A stretch of 64,000 nt of DNA from Glebionis coronaria (lineage: Eukaryota; Streptophyta; Magnoliopsida; Asterales; Asteraceae): contig CM046879.1 of assembly GCA_025667525.1 (NCBI GenBank), positions 365,136,639 through 365,200,638 of the forward strand. The letters are read 5' to 3'. Below, piece by piece: positions 21,143 through 34,651 of the stretch. Below the pieces are notes generated by a model, which did no database searches, had not been told where the DNA came from, and saw nothing but the letters and a program-made list of their open reading frames with translations. The position numbers and the translations under genes were made by a program. How positions within the stretch are numbered: the stretch's first letter is position 1; every line of letters begins with the position of its first letter.

Positions 21143-24100
21143 TGTAACACCCCCAAATTTATACAACTCAATACAGCGGAAGACTCGTTGGTGTTACGGG
21201 ATAGCACATTACTCACATCATAGACAACGCATAAAAATCGCGTCGTTTAGTAATAAATCATTTCCATTCATAAATATCAAAGTTACATCAGTCCCAAGTC
21301 ATATTATTTCATACAAAGTTTTACAAAGTATTTGAATGGAAAATATTGTTTAAGTGCGGGCCATGAATTCTTGTCGTCTTCCCGAGAATTACCTTCAAGT
21401 ACCTGAGATAAAACATGTTAAAAGAAAAGGTCAGCGATAACGCCGAGTGAATTCATAGAGTTTAATAAATTCTATCAATATAATATCAGTATAAAATTAT
21501 TACTGAAAATCATCTTGTACAAATCATTTTAATAGGCCATAAAATAGCCAAAGTCATTTTATACAAATCTTTATCGAAAATCATAATATAGGCATTTGCC
21601 TTAAAAATCGTTATACTAATCATTGTCGTTAAAAACACCATACAATACGTTTTGCAACGTTGTATTAAATAAAACCGTTATATGAATATGGTTATAAAAA
21701 GCCTTAAAAATCATTATACGAGCCAATGTCGTAAAAACGTCATACAATACGTTTTACGACGTTGTATGAAAATAAAACCGTTATATGAATATGGTTATAA
21801 AAAGCCTTAAAAATCATTATACGAGCCAATGTCGTAAAAACGTCATACAATACGTTTTACGACGTTGTATGAAAATAAAACCGTTATATGAATATGGTTA
21901 TGAAAACCAAAACACAAACATAATATCAATAGTATGACCCAATATTGCTAGTCAGGCAATACATCGTAATTCAGAGCGTCTAGTAGTATTTCGTTAGTTT
22001 TTGGATTATTATAAGCCGCATGACATTGTTACCTTACTAAACCAACAACGGGTAGCTAACCCGATACAAATTTTGCCCATCTAAGTTAGCGTGTCGTCAC
22101 AAAGATCACGCTATGGAAATCTTCTCATACATAAATTCGCTTACCAATCAATGTGGCACGACGGGGATCAACCGTCAAGGCGCGAACTGGGGTGATCGTC
22201 CCCAAATAGTACTATTAAATGCATAAGCGTCTACCAACTCCTGGTAGTTCACAATTCATGCTAATGGGACTTTTAGTGACATAACCTAACTTTAATAATC
22301 CATTTAATTTTCATCTATCGGGTCCTTTAATCATTTATCGGGTCATACAATCGGGTCATTCAATCATTCGGGTACAAAATCAATAAACAAACAATCGGGA
22401 CAAATGGTGTCCTATTTAATAAAAACTAACATGTTATCTCCCTCGCGGGTTTATAAAACATTTATAAAAACATCTAAAAGAGTGCGAGGCTATGAACTCA
22501 CGTTGATATGGGAAGGCGGGTTATCGGCAGTTCGGACGTACGGTACGTGCTTCAATCACGGAAACCTGGACAAATAATACTCGTCTTAGACTCATGTCCA
22601 ATGACTTTATAAAAATAACAATTATGTATACATATGATGATTATATACATATGATGATCAAGTGGGTTTACATATTCTCGTTTACTCATTTTAGTGTTAT
22701 ATGTCGATAACCTTTATACTAGCTTACTAATTTTACCCATTTACGTGTTTTAAGTCCAATAAACTTATTATAAGTTCTTTAACTTGTTTTAATCCATGTT
22801 ATACTTATATTATCAGTATCTATAATTTACAAGTTGGGCCTAAATGGGTTAAGTCCAATAATAAGTTCATAAGTATTTTAGTCCATTTTTGTTGTATTAT
22901 TAGTCCAATAACGTTAATTTAGTCTGTTAGCGTCCGTATGTCCTATAGTTCGGGTTTTATCGGTTTTTACTTGTTATATATGTCTATATATCAGTACATG
23001 AGTTTATAAAAGTTTACATTAGACGGATCCAACCGTCTAAGTTTTATTTAGCAAAAACGTTAATTTTACGGTAATAGCCGAAAAAGTCATAAAAATCAAG
23101 TTTATAGTTTTATAACTTATAAAACTTAACAAGTTACCATTTTTATAAAATGTACACTTATTTAAACTTTTACATACTTATATAAATAAAATCCATTAGT
23201 TTGTGGGTTTTAACTTTACATTTTATACAATATAATTTTGAGTGCTTATATAATAGTATTATACTTTAATTTCCAAAAATCTGATTTTTAACTTCACTTT
23301 AACCAAAACTGCCATATCTTGAGTTCTATATGGAGATAGAAGCTCAATCACATAAACTAAATGATATGTGCTACATTTAACTCTTCTATAGCTACTGTTG
23401 AATCATCTTCTAAGTATTTTCTAAAAATCGTCCAAAACAGTAACCTCAGATTTATACCCTAAACTTGTTTTGATCATATCTCACTCATTACAATGATTCC
23501 ATTGCATGGTCAACTCTCACATGTGTACAAGACCCATAGCTTACTGTAAGTCCGTTCTACTTCATCATTTTATCAGTCCATGACCTGTTTATTTACTGTT
23601 TTATACAGCCAACAAATTTAACCAAGATTTTAACCATGTTTCTTATGGTTTTTCACCTTTTTAATCATGTTTATCAACACCAAATCCCCACATAACATTT
23701 TTATCATCATATAATCATCATATACATATACAATAGGAAATAAAATACATGTTTACATAATCAAAATAACAAGAAGATGAGGAGGACAATCTTTATACCA
23801 CCAAGTTGATGTAGGTTATGGTTTGGACATGGTTTTTGATGGAGAAGCTTGTGAATAACCATGACCATCTTCAAGACCACCAATCTTCATGAATACCTTG
23901 TGGAAAATCAGCCCTACTACTCCATGAAAACTCCTCCTTGGATGTTATAACTTGCACCAATCTTCATCTTATAGAGTGGAGATTAACATATGTTAATTAT
24001 AACATATGTTTGTGGTTTAAAATTGTATGAATGTGGTGTTTTGTGGAGCATTTGGGACGGCAAAAAATGGAGTCAAGAGAGAGAATGGAAGTTGTAGCTT

Positions 24101-24756
24101 GTTTTTGCATGTATGAATGAGAAGAGTGAACTAGCTAGTGGTTTTTGGTAAGTTGTTGGCTTACAAAGTAAACTTAAAGGACAAGTGTCCATTTAGTTAA
24201 GTAAAAATGACACCAAATGTGGTGTGTTGTACATTGTTGCCGTCCCATGTAAGCTAGTGGGGTGGGACAATGTATTTTGTCCCATCTCACTAGTTTACAG
24301 GTATTCCTCGATTCTAGTTTTCTGGATTTGCGTGCCCTCGGGTCGTTTTACGAAAAACGTTTTTATAAATTATGAATCACCGTCACAAAACGAATCCAAT
24401 AAATATTGTCTCATCAAAAACGGAGTTCGAAAACGTAAATACGTAATCCTACCAAACTTGTAATTATGAATATACAAGGGTATAAAGTGTCATTTCTTCA
24501 ATGATGAAGGACCTTTCTTGTACATCTTCAATTCTTCAAGGGTTTTTCTTGGAATTCAACACTTGGGTCCGGTTCATTGTGTGGTTTCGTTTCTCGTGTT
24601 CGTTTTTTATTCATTTTTGTGATCTTTTGTCATTTTCTTGATATCCGTACCTAAAAAACACATTGAGCAAACACAAGCATATATATGGCACTTTTTATGA
24701 TATTTTCATCGTTTTAAGCCCGTTTTGGATAATGAGACAATGTACAAATGCAGTCT
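21143..24756 (-). repeat. Tekay-like LTR (LTR C), minus strand, right end uncertain
   Basis: Starts on the plus strand tgtaacaccccc, the complement of the ...GGGGGTGTTACA end seen in the chromovirus LTR at 45785-45796. The region around 22430-22520 has the same landmarks (ccctcgcggg, then gcgaggctatgaactca) in the same order as the complement of the chromovirus LTR near 44890-44950, so this is an LTR of that group, but diverged. It contains a 103-bp tandem repeat (21598-21906). The right limit is set where similarity to LTR B begins (24757); the words cgtcaca there could be its TGTGACG start. No flanking duplication is found. No coding region is seen in the 3.6 kb. Confidence 0.6.
21598..21906. 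repeat. Tandem repeat, three copies of 103 bp
   Basis: Copies start at 21598, 21701 and 21804; the last two are almost identical, the first diverged. Each unit contains a short inverted repeat around catacaa...ttgtatg. Located inside LTR C. Confidence 0.9.
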
Positions 24757-26921
24757 CGTCACAACTGAACGTTAACCAACACGTCAACCGAGTCACTTAC
24801 GACGCTCCTACAACAGGTAATATTGTCATATATCAACGACCTCTTATACATAATATCCCTTTCAGAAGATCACAAGGATACATAAATCATTTACAAGTTA
24901 ATAAAAAGCGAGGCTATAGACTTACCTTGATAAGAAGTAAGAAACAATAAGTTCTTCGAGACGAGTAGACGAATGCCGACGAATCAACAACTACCTATAA
25001 TAGTTGTGCGTACTTAATTTCAGATTCAGAATAATATAACACGAAGAATGATATTTATACTCGTATATATGTATTAACATGCACTACAAACCAATGCTTA
25101 AGAATCTATGCCCAAAAATCTAATAAAAATGCATACTAAGACAAATTCAACAACTTTGACTTTTCTGGTCAGCTTTGATCTTCATGTCTGACCAGGTTAA
25201 TTGACCCACTGAAAGAAATTTTCATAATTAAAGACTAAAACATACTGATGCAAAAGGACATTTCGGACAACTTTCTAGTTATACCCGAGACCTGACACTC
25301 AACATAAGTTGACCAAAATGCCCCTATAATTTCTGCGCGAAATTACAATTTTAGCGTTAAAATTTCAGATTTTACTTGTAACTTTTACCCCGTTACTATT
25401 CGTCTTCAGGTCTGATTCCCACGTGCTAAATGTAAAACAACTTTCTAAACAACTTTCGTGTTTCGGCCCAAGGCCGAAACGGAACAAAAATAACTGATTT
25501 ACCCCTCGCGTCAGATCTGTTAAAAGACATTTTTTAGAAAAACACAGGTTTTCAATTAGCTAGAAGACCGTCAAATATTCAGTTTCAAGACCACTATCCA
25601 CACGGTAGACGTAAAACGACATTTTAAACAACTTTTCAGTTTTACTCGAAACCTGAAACGGACTAAAACAGGACGATTTTGCACCTGCAGATTTTGCACA
25701 GCATTTAGCTATTTCTTTAATGTAAAATCTGATTTTTAACTTTTACAACTTTCAAATAGACGCCAAAACTTCATTTTTGAGAGTTAAAAGTAGCGCCATA
25801 TATCAATATGGACGACGCCTAACATATTTCAAAGTTGAAAATCATTTTAGAACACTTTCAATTTGCCGAAATAATCAATACTTTCTGCCCAAATTTAATT
25901 ATCACTCAACCCCTCAAATCAACAATTTTCATCGCCAAAATCAATTTCAACACAATCAAACGACCCTAATATCAACTAGATACACATACATAATTGACTC
26001 AATGTATTAAAAAAATAATCAAAAGACTTACAAAAACTTACAAATATCAAGATGATCAAAATCAAACAACCCTAGTGGGTTCTTGGTTGCACGCGGCTAT
26101 ACCCACACCAATAGAGGATCAAGAACTTTGATTTTTATAATACCCACTTGTTTTTAGCAATATTTATCAACCTTTAACACTTCTCCAACATAAAATTCGG
26201 ATTACATTACCATTGATGATTTCTTGAAAATTTTGATTCTTCTAAAACACATGCATCATGTTAAATTGATGGTGGGATTTGATTAAGAATGATAGATGAA
26301 TGAACTGGTGTGATAAAATTGTAATTTTATTGAGAAAAATTATGTTGTTGATGATGGTGATGATGGTGGTGTGGAACCAGAGAAGAAGATGGATCAACAG
26401 CTCTTTTTTGTCAAAATAATATGGTAAGTATGTGTATCATATTTAGTTTTTAAGTAGTGAGAAAATAAAGGGGTGTTTGGCAACAGGTTTTGCTAGAAAT
26501 CATAATAAAAATAAAAGGTGTTTGGTTTAGTGTTGGGCCGAGGCTTTAAGTAGTGAGAAAATAAAGGGGTGTTTGGCAACAGGTTTTGCTAGACAGCATA
26601 ATAAAAATAAAAGGTGTTTGGTTTAGTGTTGGGCCGTGGGTATGAATAAGAACAAAAGAGTTTCGACTCGTTTCCAGCCAAATACAACCATAAGTCGAAA
26701 ATAATGAAAATAAAATTAATAGCTCTCATGGCTAAAATATGGCATTCGTCGTCTTCTCGATTATTTAACGGATAAATTCCATTCGTCAAAACATCAAATA
26801 AAGTCTCAATCACCGGTTTCAACGTAAATCGTCAAACAATACAATACTTACCATTACTTAGGAATTCACAATCCGTTACATAGTTAGGATAAAATAATGA
26901 TGTTAAATTCGGGTTATTACA
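24757..26921 (-). repeat. LTR A of the Tekay-like array, left-truncated
   Basis: Similar along its length to LTR B (36983-37053 plus 61083-63353). It ends on the plus strand gggttattaca at 26921, i.e. TGTAATAACCCG on the minus strand, followed by a purine tract on the minus strand (complement of 26922-26937) that fits a polypurine tract. The first part of the LTR seen in LTR B (29587-30119 and the AT tract) is missing here. It differs from LTR B by a local 96-bp duplication (26451-26642) and by a deletion of about 70 bp near 25978. Short ORFs inside are not genes. Confidence 0.85.
26451..26642. repeat. 96-bp tandem duplication within LTR A
   Basis: Two copies starting taagtagtgagaaaataaag at 26451 and 26547; LTR B has only one copy (from about 62979), so the duplication arose after the two LTRs separated. 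Confidence 0.9.
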
Positions 26922-29586
26922 TTCTCTCCACCTTAAGGGAGCGACGTCCCGGAGCCCGACTCACCTCATACTCGTATTTTGCACTACTCGGAAGGATGAA
27001 GGCACTTCTTCCTAAAGAAACCCTCACGTTCCCACGTGAATCTTGATCTATGTCTCGAATTCCATCAACACTTCTTCAAGCTCGACACACGTGAATTACG
27101 CGAATTGCACGAAGCTCATCGAACGACTCCAATTTTATATTTCATCAAAAGCGAGTTCATCGATACGGACATCATTCGTTGTATACATTACTCTATCGGA
27201 CGCATTACGATCTAAATCAAAACACAAGACATCACTAGGGACGTAAAATCAAGTCACGACATGTTTGCCAAAAGCAAACCCATGCGAAATCAATAAATTC
27301 AATCAGGTTAGCTCATGCTTGCTAAATAGCCAAGCCATGATAAATAAGAATGCTTGACAAGACCTTCGGGTAAGTTCAGTCAATTGGAAGATTGCAAGTT
27401 AAAGGATATCCACCGGCCGGATAGCCATGGGTGTATATCAAAAATAAATAACAAGAAATTATTTTCGTCATCGGAGGGCGCTCACACGCGGATCCATACT
27501 CAAAAGATAATACAAAGACACCATCTCACTTTCGCCCACGCGCATTCAAGGTCACAATAAGCATTGTCGTTGAGGGTCAAAATGATATTACATGGTACAT
27601 GTTTTCCGTGATCGGACGTGATTGGACAATGTCGTCTTAAGTTCGCACAACTTACGATCACTCGACTAGATCACATACCACATAAGTACATAAAAAAAAA
27701 TAAAGGTCGAACATAAACATCAAATATAGATCTCCACCGTTTATCATCGAGAAAAACCTTAAATGAACCCTTGATAATACACTTATCTCCAAAGTCATTC
27801 CACTTTGCGGTGCCGGATACTACATACTCCTCGAGGTGATAACGTACTTATTAACTCCAGTCATTAAGAAATGCAGTCCATTGGCAAAGATTCACAACAT
27901 ATCAGGCATACCATTAACTTTTGCTCCATTGTTCAACATACAAAAGTGTCCCACTAACTTTTGCTTTAGTGTTCATCATACAAAGGTGTCCCAATAATTT
28001 CTACTTCAGTGCTCAAGGTGATGCATCATATTCCTCGTTTAATTCGTCATGCTGCCCCCCAAGAGTTCCGTCATCAAGAAAAGTCTAATGTGACCCTTCG
28101 ATAGTAGCAAGTAGAATTACAAGATCTTCACATCCACGATAAGTTGCCATTTATAACTCGATCCTCAGTCAATCCACAAATACAAGCATAATTCCTGGTG
28201 ACGCTTAAACAAGTCGCCTATTCTCGGAACGGTCAACGGTTCTTAGCAATCTGCTTATAAAGCTCGCAATCATCGAGACACATTAGAAATTGTCCATCAA
28301 AATAAATCATAACTCGAGAGAAGTCCACGGGTTATTCGTACATAGATGATAATCGACGATCATCATAATGACGACGGCACTGAACGATTCATACCAACAG
28401 AACATGATTTGAAGAATGACGTATGCACACAAAACATTTACAAATCAAGCCAGACATACTTGAGCGCACTCATATATAATTCCTTGTCTACATCAAAATG
28501 CGTCCCTTTCCATGTATGCAAGAGTTTAAAAATTTACGATTCGGGAACTTATAACTTTCTTGTTCAAATGAAAAGGCGTCCCAATCCATTTCAACAAGAC
28601 GATTATAATTCATCCTACTCAAGTATTACTATCTCTCAACACGATATCATATCCAAATTATATGCAATAGTAAGTATGAGGTGTCAATAAACTTACATCA
28701 TGAATTTCGTATTCAAAGGTCCCATTCCATTTGAATAAGGAAAACACGACAATCAAAGGTCCAGTGGTTTAAAATTTTCTTGTCCCAACCCATTTTAATA
28801 AGACAACCTTAATAGACTCATAGTTGGGCGAGTTAAAATCTATATATCTAAATGTCCCATTCTATTTAGATACAAGATAATAAGTCACTCAACTGAATGA
28901 CTAATACGAGCATATCTTTGTTGTACCCAACTATATAGTTGATTTGGACACATATATATTTTGGGTCCAACATTGGCATCCTCCTTTTCTCCAATAAAAC
29001 GTAGTCATATAAAATCAAATCACACGTCGCATTACATAGAAAATGTCGCCCCGGATAAATGATTCTTCAAAATCATAAGAAGTACTCAGAACATGAATAT
29101 CACATCAATCAATTACGTTTCGAAAGGAGATGTTCTAAAAGGGCACATCACGATACGATGACAACAATCGAACTTAAACAAGTCGATATGCGATAGATTA
29201 CGAAACAATATATAAATACTCAAAGTATCAAACGTGTTTCACACTCGTATTCAGATAATACATAATCATCAAGATTGGTGATTGGTGGTGAGGCCAAATC
29301 CGATACAAAACCGTATTATAAAATGTACAACAATCATTCAACGACCATTGCTTCACGTGCAATGCCTTTAAATGCCATAGTATATTCATACATATACATA
29401 ATAACATTCCTATATACAGATAGGTTCACATAATCACAATCAATCATAAAGTAATGCAAGATAAGCCTTACCGGAGCCATGCAGAGTAGTTGCGTGCTTA
29501 AAACTTTGTAGAACACACCAAAGTTATAGTTTAGGTTTTTCAAATTCGATCTAGTTCTCTATAACTTGTGGCTCTAATTACCATTT
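26922..29586 (-). pseudogene. Degraded, shortened internal region of a Tekay-like element
   Basis: Bounded by a polypurine tract next to LTR A and a primer site next to LTR B, so it is the whole internal region, only 2.7 kb against about 6.3 kb in the chromovirus at 45797-52101. Near the polypurine tract the minus strand still reads a chromodomain-end peptide (WNSR, then FTWEREGFF, complement of about 27015-27065) matching the end of the 1485-residue ORF. Near the primer site the leader matches 45797-45920, including the phrase ctgcatggctccggtaag. Between them I find no gag, protease, RT or integrase and no long ORF. It is a large-deletion, non-coding derivative that would need proteins from elsewhere. 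Confidence 0.75.
29570..29583 (-). other. Degenerate primer binding site of the Tekay-like element
   Basis: TGGTAATTAGAGCC on the minus strand, three bases from the LTR B start; differs from TGGTATCAGAGCC by small changes. Confidence 0.75.
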
Positions 29587-30122
<536 letters not shown>

Positions 30123-30129
30123 TTACATT

Positions 30130-30950
30130 ATATATAAGAGGAGGGATTTGCCACGTCATATATCAGGGCACTAATCCCAGTCAGCACATGGGCTTACGTA
30201 TTGGGCCGACCTACATTTAAATTAAAATAGAATCATCGGACTATAACATTGGGCACCGATTATCCTACAACCTACCCTCATTATTCTCAAAACCCTAATG
30301 AGAGGCACTATGGGACAATAAAAAGTCATACCTAAACAAATCTTCTTTCTCTGCTTTGATTCTACTCTTACAGTAAAGTCTATGATGAGTGTTGAATCTA
30401 TATCATCTCAGGCAATGCAATAATTTCATCATTCAATAGGATGTTCGTGTTCGAAACTATCCCAAGCTAATGTAAGTTTTCTTTTACCATAAGTGCACTA
30501 ATTTGTTAAAAATTTGGACACCAATTGGTGTCATTATTCTTGATCTAACATAGCGGCACATCATCTTTAGATTCTGATCAGTCTGAGAAAAGACATATGA
30601 TGAATCCGTCATCTTTCTTTTGAAACCAGAATCGGTTACCTCCCCTAATAGCTTGGAGATTCCTTTTTTAAAGCTTCTTGCTACTCATTAATGAGGACCA
30701 GTAAAACTTTGATTGAGGTTCTGTTATCACTTTTCTTTTAATTTGGAATTAAGGTTTTGTTAGCTTCTAATTCTATCACTAAAACTACAACCGTGGTGGT
30801 ATCATTAATATTAATACCTTAATTCCATTCGTAAAAAAAATCCTAATTGAAAACCTATTAAAACCCTTTTACAGATACACCTAAAGGCAGTCACAAAAAC
30901 GCCTAGGAGTAACGATGTCTCAATTAATATTAATATTAACGGTATATGCT
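30130..30950. other. Helitron 5' region, no gene recognised
   Basis: A/T-rich sequence with the words gccacgtcat near the end and gggccgacc/gggcaccg near 30205-30260. No ORF above 60 codons. Nothing recognised. Confidence 0.5.
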
Positions 30951-30957
30951 GGTTGAC

Positions 30958-31172
30958 AGTATAATCCTATATATAATCCTATATATAATGTGCGTTTGAT
31001 TATAGGATATAAAAAAGACTATAGGATAGTAGTGGAATGACAAATATAATCTTATATATAATGTGCGTTTGATTATATATAATCCTATATATAATGCTTA
31101 TGGGACAAAAAAGACTATAGGATAGTAGTGGGATGACAAATATAATCCTATATATAATGTGCGTTTGATTAT
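30958..31172. repeat. Short tandem repeats (about 75-97 bp spacing)
   Basis: atgtgcgtttgattat occurs at 30988, 31061 and 31158, and gactataggatagtagtgg with its followers at 31017 and 31112, interleaved with tataatcctatatata. An imperfect local array inside the Helitron-like block. Confidence 0.75.
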
Positions 31173-31379
31173 GACATGCCTAGAACAAGGGATACGGATC
31201 GTTACCACAGCAGAAGTTGCAGCATGATTCCAGATTATCGCAAGGAACATCGGAGGTCTAGATATGATCTACATAGGAACATCTCTCCAATGAATTCAAC
31301 GGCAGGAGGCTCACTTTGCCATACACTGATGCATCTGCAAATGATATTAGAAAGGCCAAAAATGTCAAGGCATGTCTAA
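31173..31379 (+). pseudogene. Possible captured exon, Arg/Ser-rich, unidentified
   Basis: An open stretch reads a basic peptide with RTRDTDRYHSRS and DYRKEHRRSRYDLH, a composition unlike the surrounding A/T-rich non-coding DNA. It could be part of an RNA-binding or nuclear protein gene, but I cannot name it. It may also be chance. 31380-31920 holds nothing recognisable. Confidence 0.25.
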
Positions 31380-31925
31380 TTCTTCTGTACAACAGACATT
31401 GTCTTTTTAAATATGTGCAATTCCTTTAAAGAATCTGTTACAGACATTGATAGTGATGCAACTCAATAGGAAAGTTATCTAATCAGCCCAAGTGATCCAA
31501 CACAAGGTATTCCATAGAGTAAACTATGTGTTTCTCTATTTGCTAAAGATATATTCTCGTGATAATATTTAACCTGTCGATATAGGACTATCTTTTTATA
31601 ATTTCTTGAAAACAAATTTTAAAACATGAGGTTATTACCATTTCCCAAAAACGGGAAATGTAGCGATGAAAAAGAATAAAAAGTTATAAAAAAAATATGG
31701 TTGTGCTTGGTAAACATCATGTAGGTTAGAGTTTTTATATTTTTCGACTCACGTGGTTGTTTATTTCATAAAAACAATTAACACCGCATTGGGTTGGTTA
31801 AAATTTCTAAAACATTCAAAAGATAATAATAGAGTCAAATTATCTGATTTGTGGTTAACCGACATGAAGTTGAACAAGGAGAGTTTGTAATTTGAAATTG
31901 TAAATATAATATATAGTAAAATGAA

Positions 31926-32101
31926 GTGGAGGACTATGTGCTTCATGGCTGGCGAACTATCAAGACTGATAATCTAATTTGGGTAAATCTGCTCTACAAA
32001 AATAGGCAGTTATATAGGTGTGTTTCTTACAGGAAGGTCAAAGCGGCTACAGAGGCCGATTGTGACAATGTCAGTTTTTTCGTGCATAGGACATTGCAGG
32101 T
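31926..32101 (+). pseudogene. Possible captured exon ending at a splice donor, unidentified
   Basis: A frame without stops ends with FFVHRTLQ at cattgcag followed by gtaatc, which has the look of a 5' splice site. The peptide contains GWRTIKTDN and RKVKAATEADCD. No family recognised. It lies upstream of the ENT fragment in the same strand and may derive from the same or another host gene. Confidence 0.25.
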
Positions 32102-32386
32102 AATCAGCTTAAACATAAACAGCTTTAATAAACAATCCTAAATTCATATTTTTTTTACCTTTATGCCGCACTCGAAACAAGTTGCACGGTCGTTGCATCA
32201 TGTTTTTCGGTATGAATATTGTATATGGTCGGAAAACTTATAAGCTTACTTTATATGGCTTACAAGGTTGCTTGGTTGAGCTTATGCTATTTGTCATACC
32301 ATAAGGATATAGTGAGCGCACGATATAAATAAAGATTGTGACCTGATACCTTAATATAGTTTTGGTGTACCAAACGAGTTTCAAAT

Positions 32387-32567
32387 GTGTCTCTCTTTGA
32401 GACTTTCGGGGGGTACTGTGAACGGAGGGAACAATGTCTGTTGCAATTGCTTTGTTCCCAAGAAGCTCAGAACAATATGGAAAAGGAGATCTACCATATT
32501 GAACAAGAAGCTTATAGCTCAGTCCTGCGAGCTTATAAAGCTCAGTTCAGTGATATTACTCGGGTAA
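32387..32567 (+). pseudogene. Captured ENT-domain exon (EMSY-LIKE family)
   Basis: The frame from 32387 reads a peptide whose end, MEKEIYHIEQEAYSSVLRAY followed by KAQFSDITR, is the start of the ENT domain as found in plant EMSY-LIKE (EML) chromatin proteins, where a helix with IHxLEQEAYxxVLRAFKAQ is diagnostic. The exon ends close to ACTCGGGTAAGC, a good 5' splice site, so an intron boundary appears to be kept and the fragment came from genomic DNA, not from a processed RNA. The next exon (the rest of ENT, then the Agenet domain) is not recognisable downstream. No complete gene is present. Confidence 0.7.
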
Positions 32568-32599
32568 GCCTAAAATTAAATGTCATTGAAAATATAGTC

Positions 32600-34640
32600 C
32601 GTCAATAATGCATATGTTCAGAATGGATGCCGGATTTTCAAAGAGGAAATGGAAAAGGTGTTTGATATCTTAAAAAGTTCTATAGTACTTATACCGATGG
32701 GAAAAACTCTCAGTTTAAACCCCAATTTAAAAAAAATCATTAGAAGATGTGATTGGGTTGTTGAACCTTACTTTCGGCTTCATTTTGAAAAATGCAGTAC
32801 TACAAAGTTGAAGTTTAGGCAAGTTGAAGTACTTGATTCACTGTTGGAAGCATTGAATCCATTTGTGTCTCTCAACCAGGAATGCACCTGCTATGACTAA
32901 ACCGCCTATTGCACCTTCTGTACTCAGCCTAAACCAACGGCCAGGAGTGCACCTGCTAAGATTAAACCAACAGGAAGTGCAGCTGGTTTTGTTTTAGGCT
33001 ATGGACTCCTGGTAATATATGTATTTGTGGTGTATGAAACAACTTAGCTCCAGCGTGTCATCTCCGTACAAAGGTTAAGTATTTTTTTCTCGAGAAATTG
33101 CAATTGCGGGGATGTTTGGATGTGTGTTTTCAGTGTATTTGCAAAATTAGATTTTTTTACGAATACTTAAAAATAACTATTGAGACTTTAGATAACATTA
33201 AGTAGTTTATTCTCACTTCTAAATACCCCTGATCAAAACTATTATCTGAAACTCCAAAAGCAACAAATCGGGTGCATTTTATTGAACCAAAATCATTACG
33301 TTATGCTGTTAGATCTGCTGGTTTAATGAACATTGCTCAAATCTTTAAGACCATTTTAAACAAGAGATTAAGGTTTGATTATCATGCACTATGGAGTTGG
33401 CGAATAGCGTGCAAAAGGTTGAATTTGAGGTAACACGTCCATTTCGGTACAACCGCTTAGGATTAGAACATGCGTTTGGCAAGGTTACCAGAATGAGCTT
33501 ACATATATAGTAGAAAATACATTTGGGTATATTAAGTTAGTATACCCTACGACTTAACCTTTAAAAAATATATTGGAGGTGATTGATGTACTTTGGTACA
33601 TCGAATGTTGGGTAGAGGGATTATCTACTGCTCCTAATGAACACCATAAATTTGTTAAAGAAGATCAGACTGTGTACAACATGGTCTAGAATGTCATGCA
33701 ACATTGAATCTGAGTTTGCTTTTTTGTATCTAGAGCCTTTTTTATTAATAGAGTTGCCATAATGTGTATGTATGGTTTCTAGGCCATTTGTTTATCAGTT
33801 TATACTCAAATTAGTCTTTACTTATTTTGTCATTAACTATTTTGTCAAATTAGCTGAACCAGACCGTCATGATAATTGAGTAGGGGTTGTAAAATTTAAA
33901 TTAAAAGGCTGAAAAAATAGATGTGCAGAATCTAAAGTTGTTAAGAAAGAAATCTCCTAGATAGTATAGATTGGAAATCAGTCGTTTGTGAAGCGTGATG
34001 TCGATATTTTAGCAGTGCTCCTTATGAAAAACTGTAACGGTGACTCGAGTTGCTCACAGGAGGCTAACGGGCGTGAAGACGTCAGACCCTTCGTCCGAAA
34101 GAGTTTACCATGGTCAAACAAAATAAATTCAAAGTTCGTCGTTGGTAAAAGAAGCTACGTATAACAATTAGACTAATCAAGGTGCTTAAGCAGACATCTG
34201 CGACAAAAAAACATGTCGATGAACCAACAACAAAAATTTCTGTAAGGAAAGATTTGTTCTTTAATGTGTCATGTGTGTAAATGGTGCTTACGTTCCACAA
34301 ATCAGATGATGCTTTTATTATACGGCAGTAGGTTAGTATTAACTTTATATGTAGCCATACATGTAAGCAACTTATTAGTCCCTCATACGTAAGTAGTTTA
34401 TTGAACAACATTAGATCACTGGAAATGCAACAAATGTGAGGGGATGTGGGTCCTCATTACACGAGACCATCTCCACACAAATTTGATCTCATTTTAGTTC
34501 TGCTATATGTTCATGACCCTCAACATTTATTTATATCTCTTTTCTGTTGTTAATCATTTATGTTGTAATTTAATAACTATAGAATTCATTCTTGTGGGTC
34601 CTTTAAAAGGAAGTGAGTTCAGACAGCGATGGGCATCCAA
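32600..34640. other. Helitron interior, short unassigned frames
   Basis: An 83-codon frame at 32649-32900 begins MEKVFDILKSS; two similar short phrases (ggaatgcacctgct, ggagtgcacctgct) occur at 32879 and 32944. 33220-33720 contains further open pieces without a recognisable domain. These may be more fragments of captured genes with introns. A minus-strand frame at 34082-34411 is hydrophobic but without a family match. Nothing firm. Confidence 0.3.
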
Positions 34641-34651
34641 TAGAAAATACC

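Noticed and set aside
21143..26921. One single 5.8-kb LTR instead of two
   Set aside because: Both parts contain their own version of the same internal landmark (gcgaggctat with a cgcggg or ctcggg-type partner), so they are two LTR copies, not one.
34082..34411. 109-codon hydrophobic minus-strand ORF in the Helitron-like block
   Set aside because: No family resemblance and typical of A/T-rich non-coding DNA; not supported as a gene.
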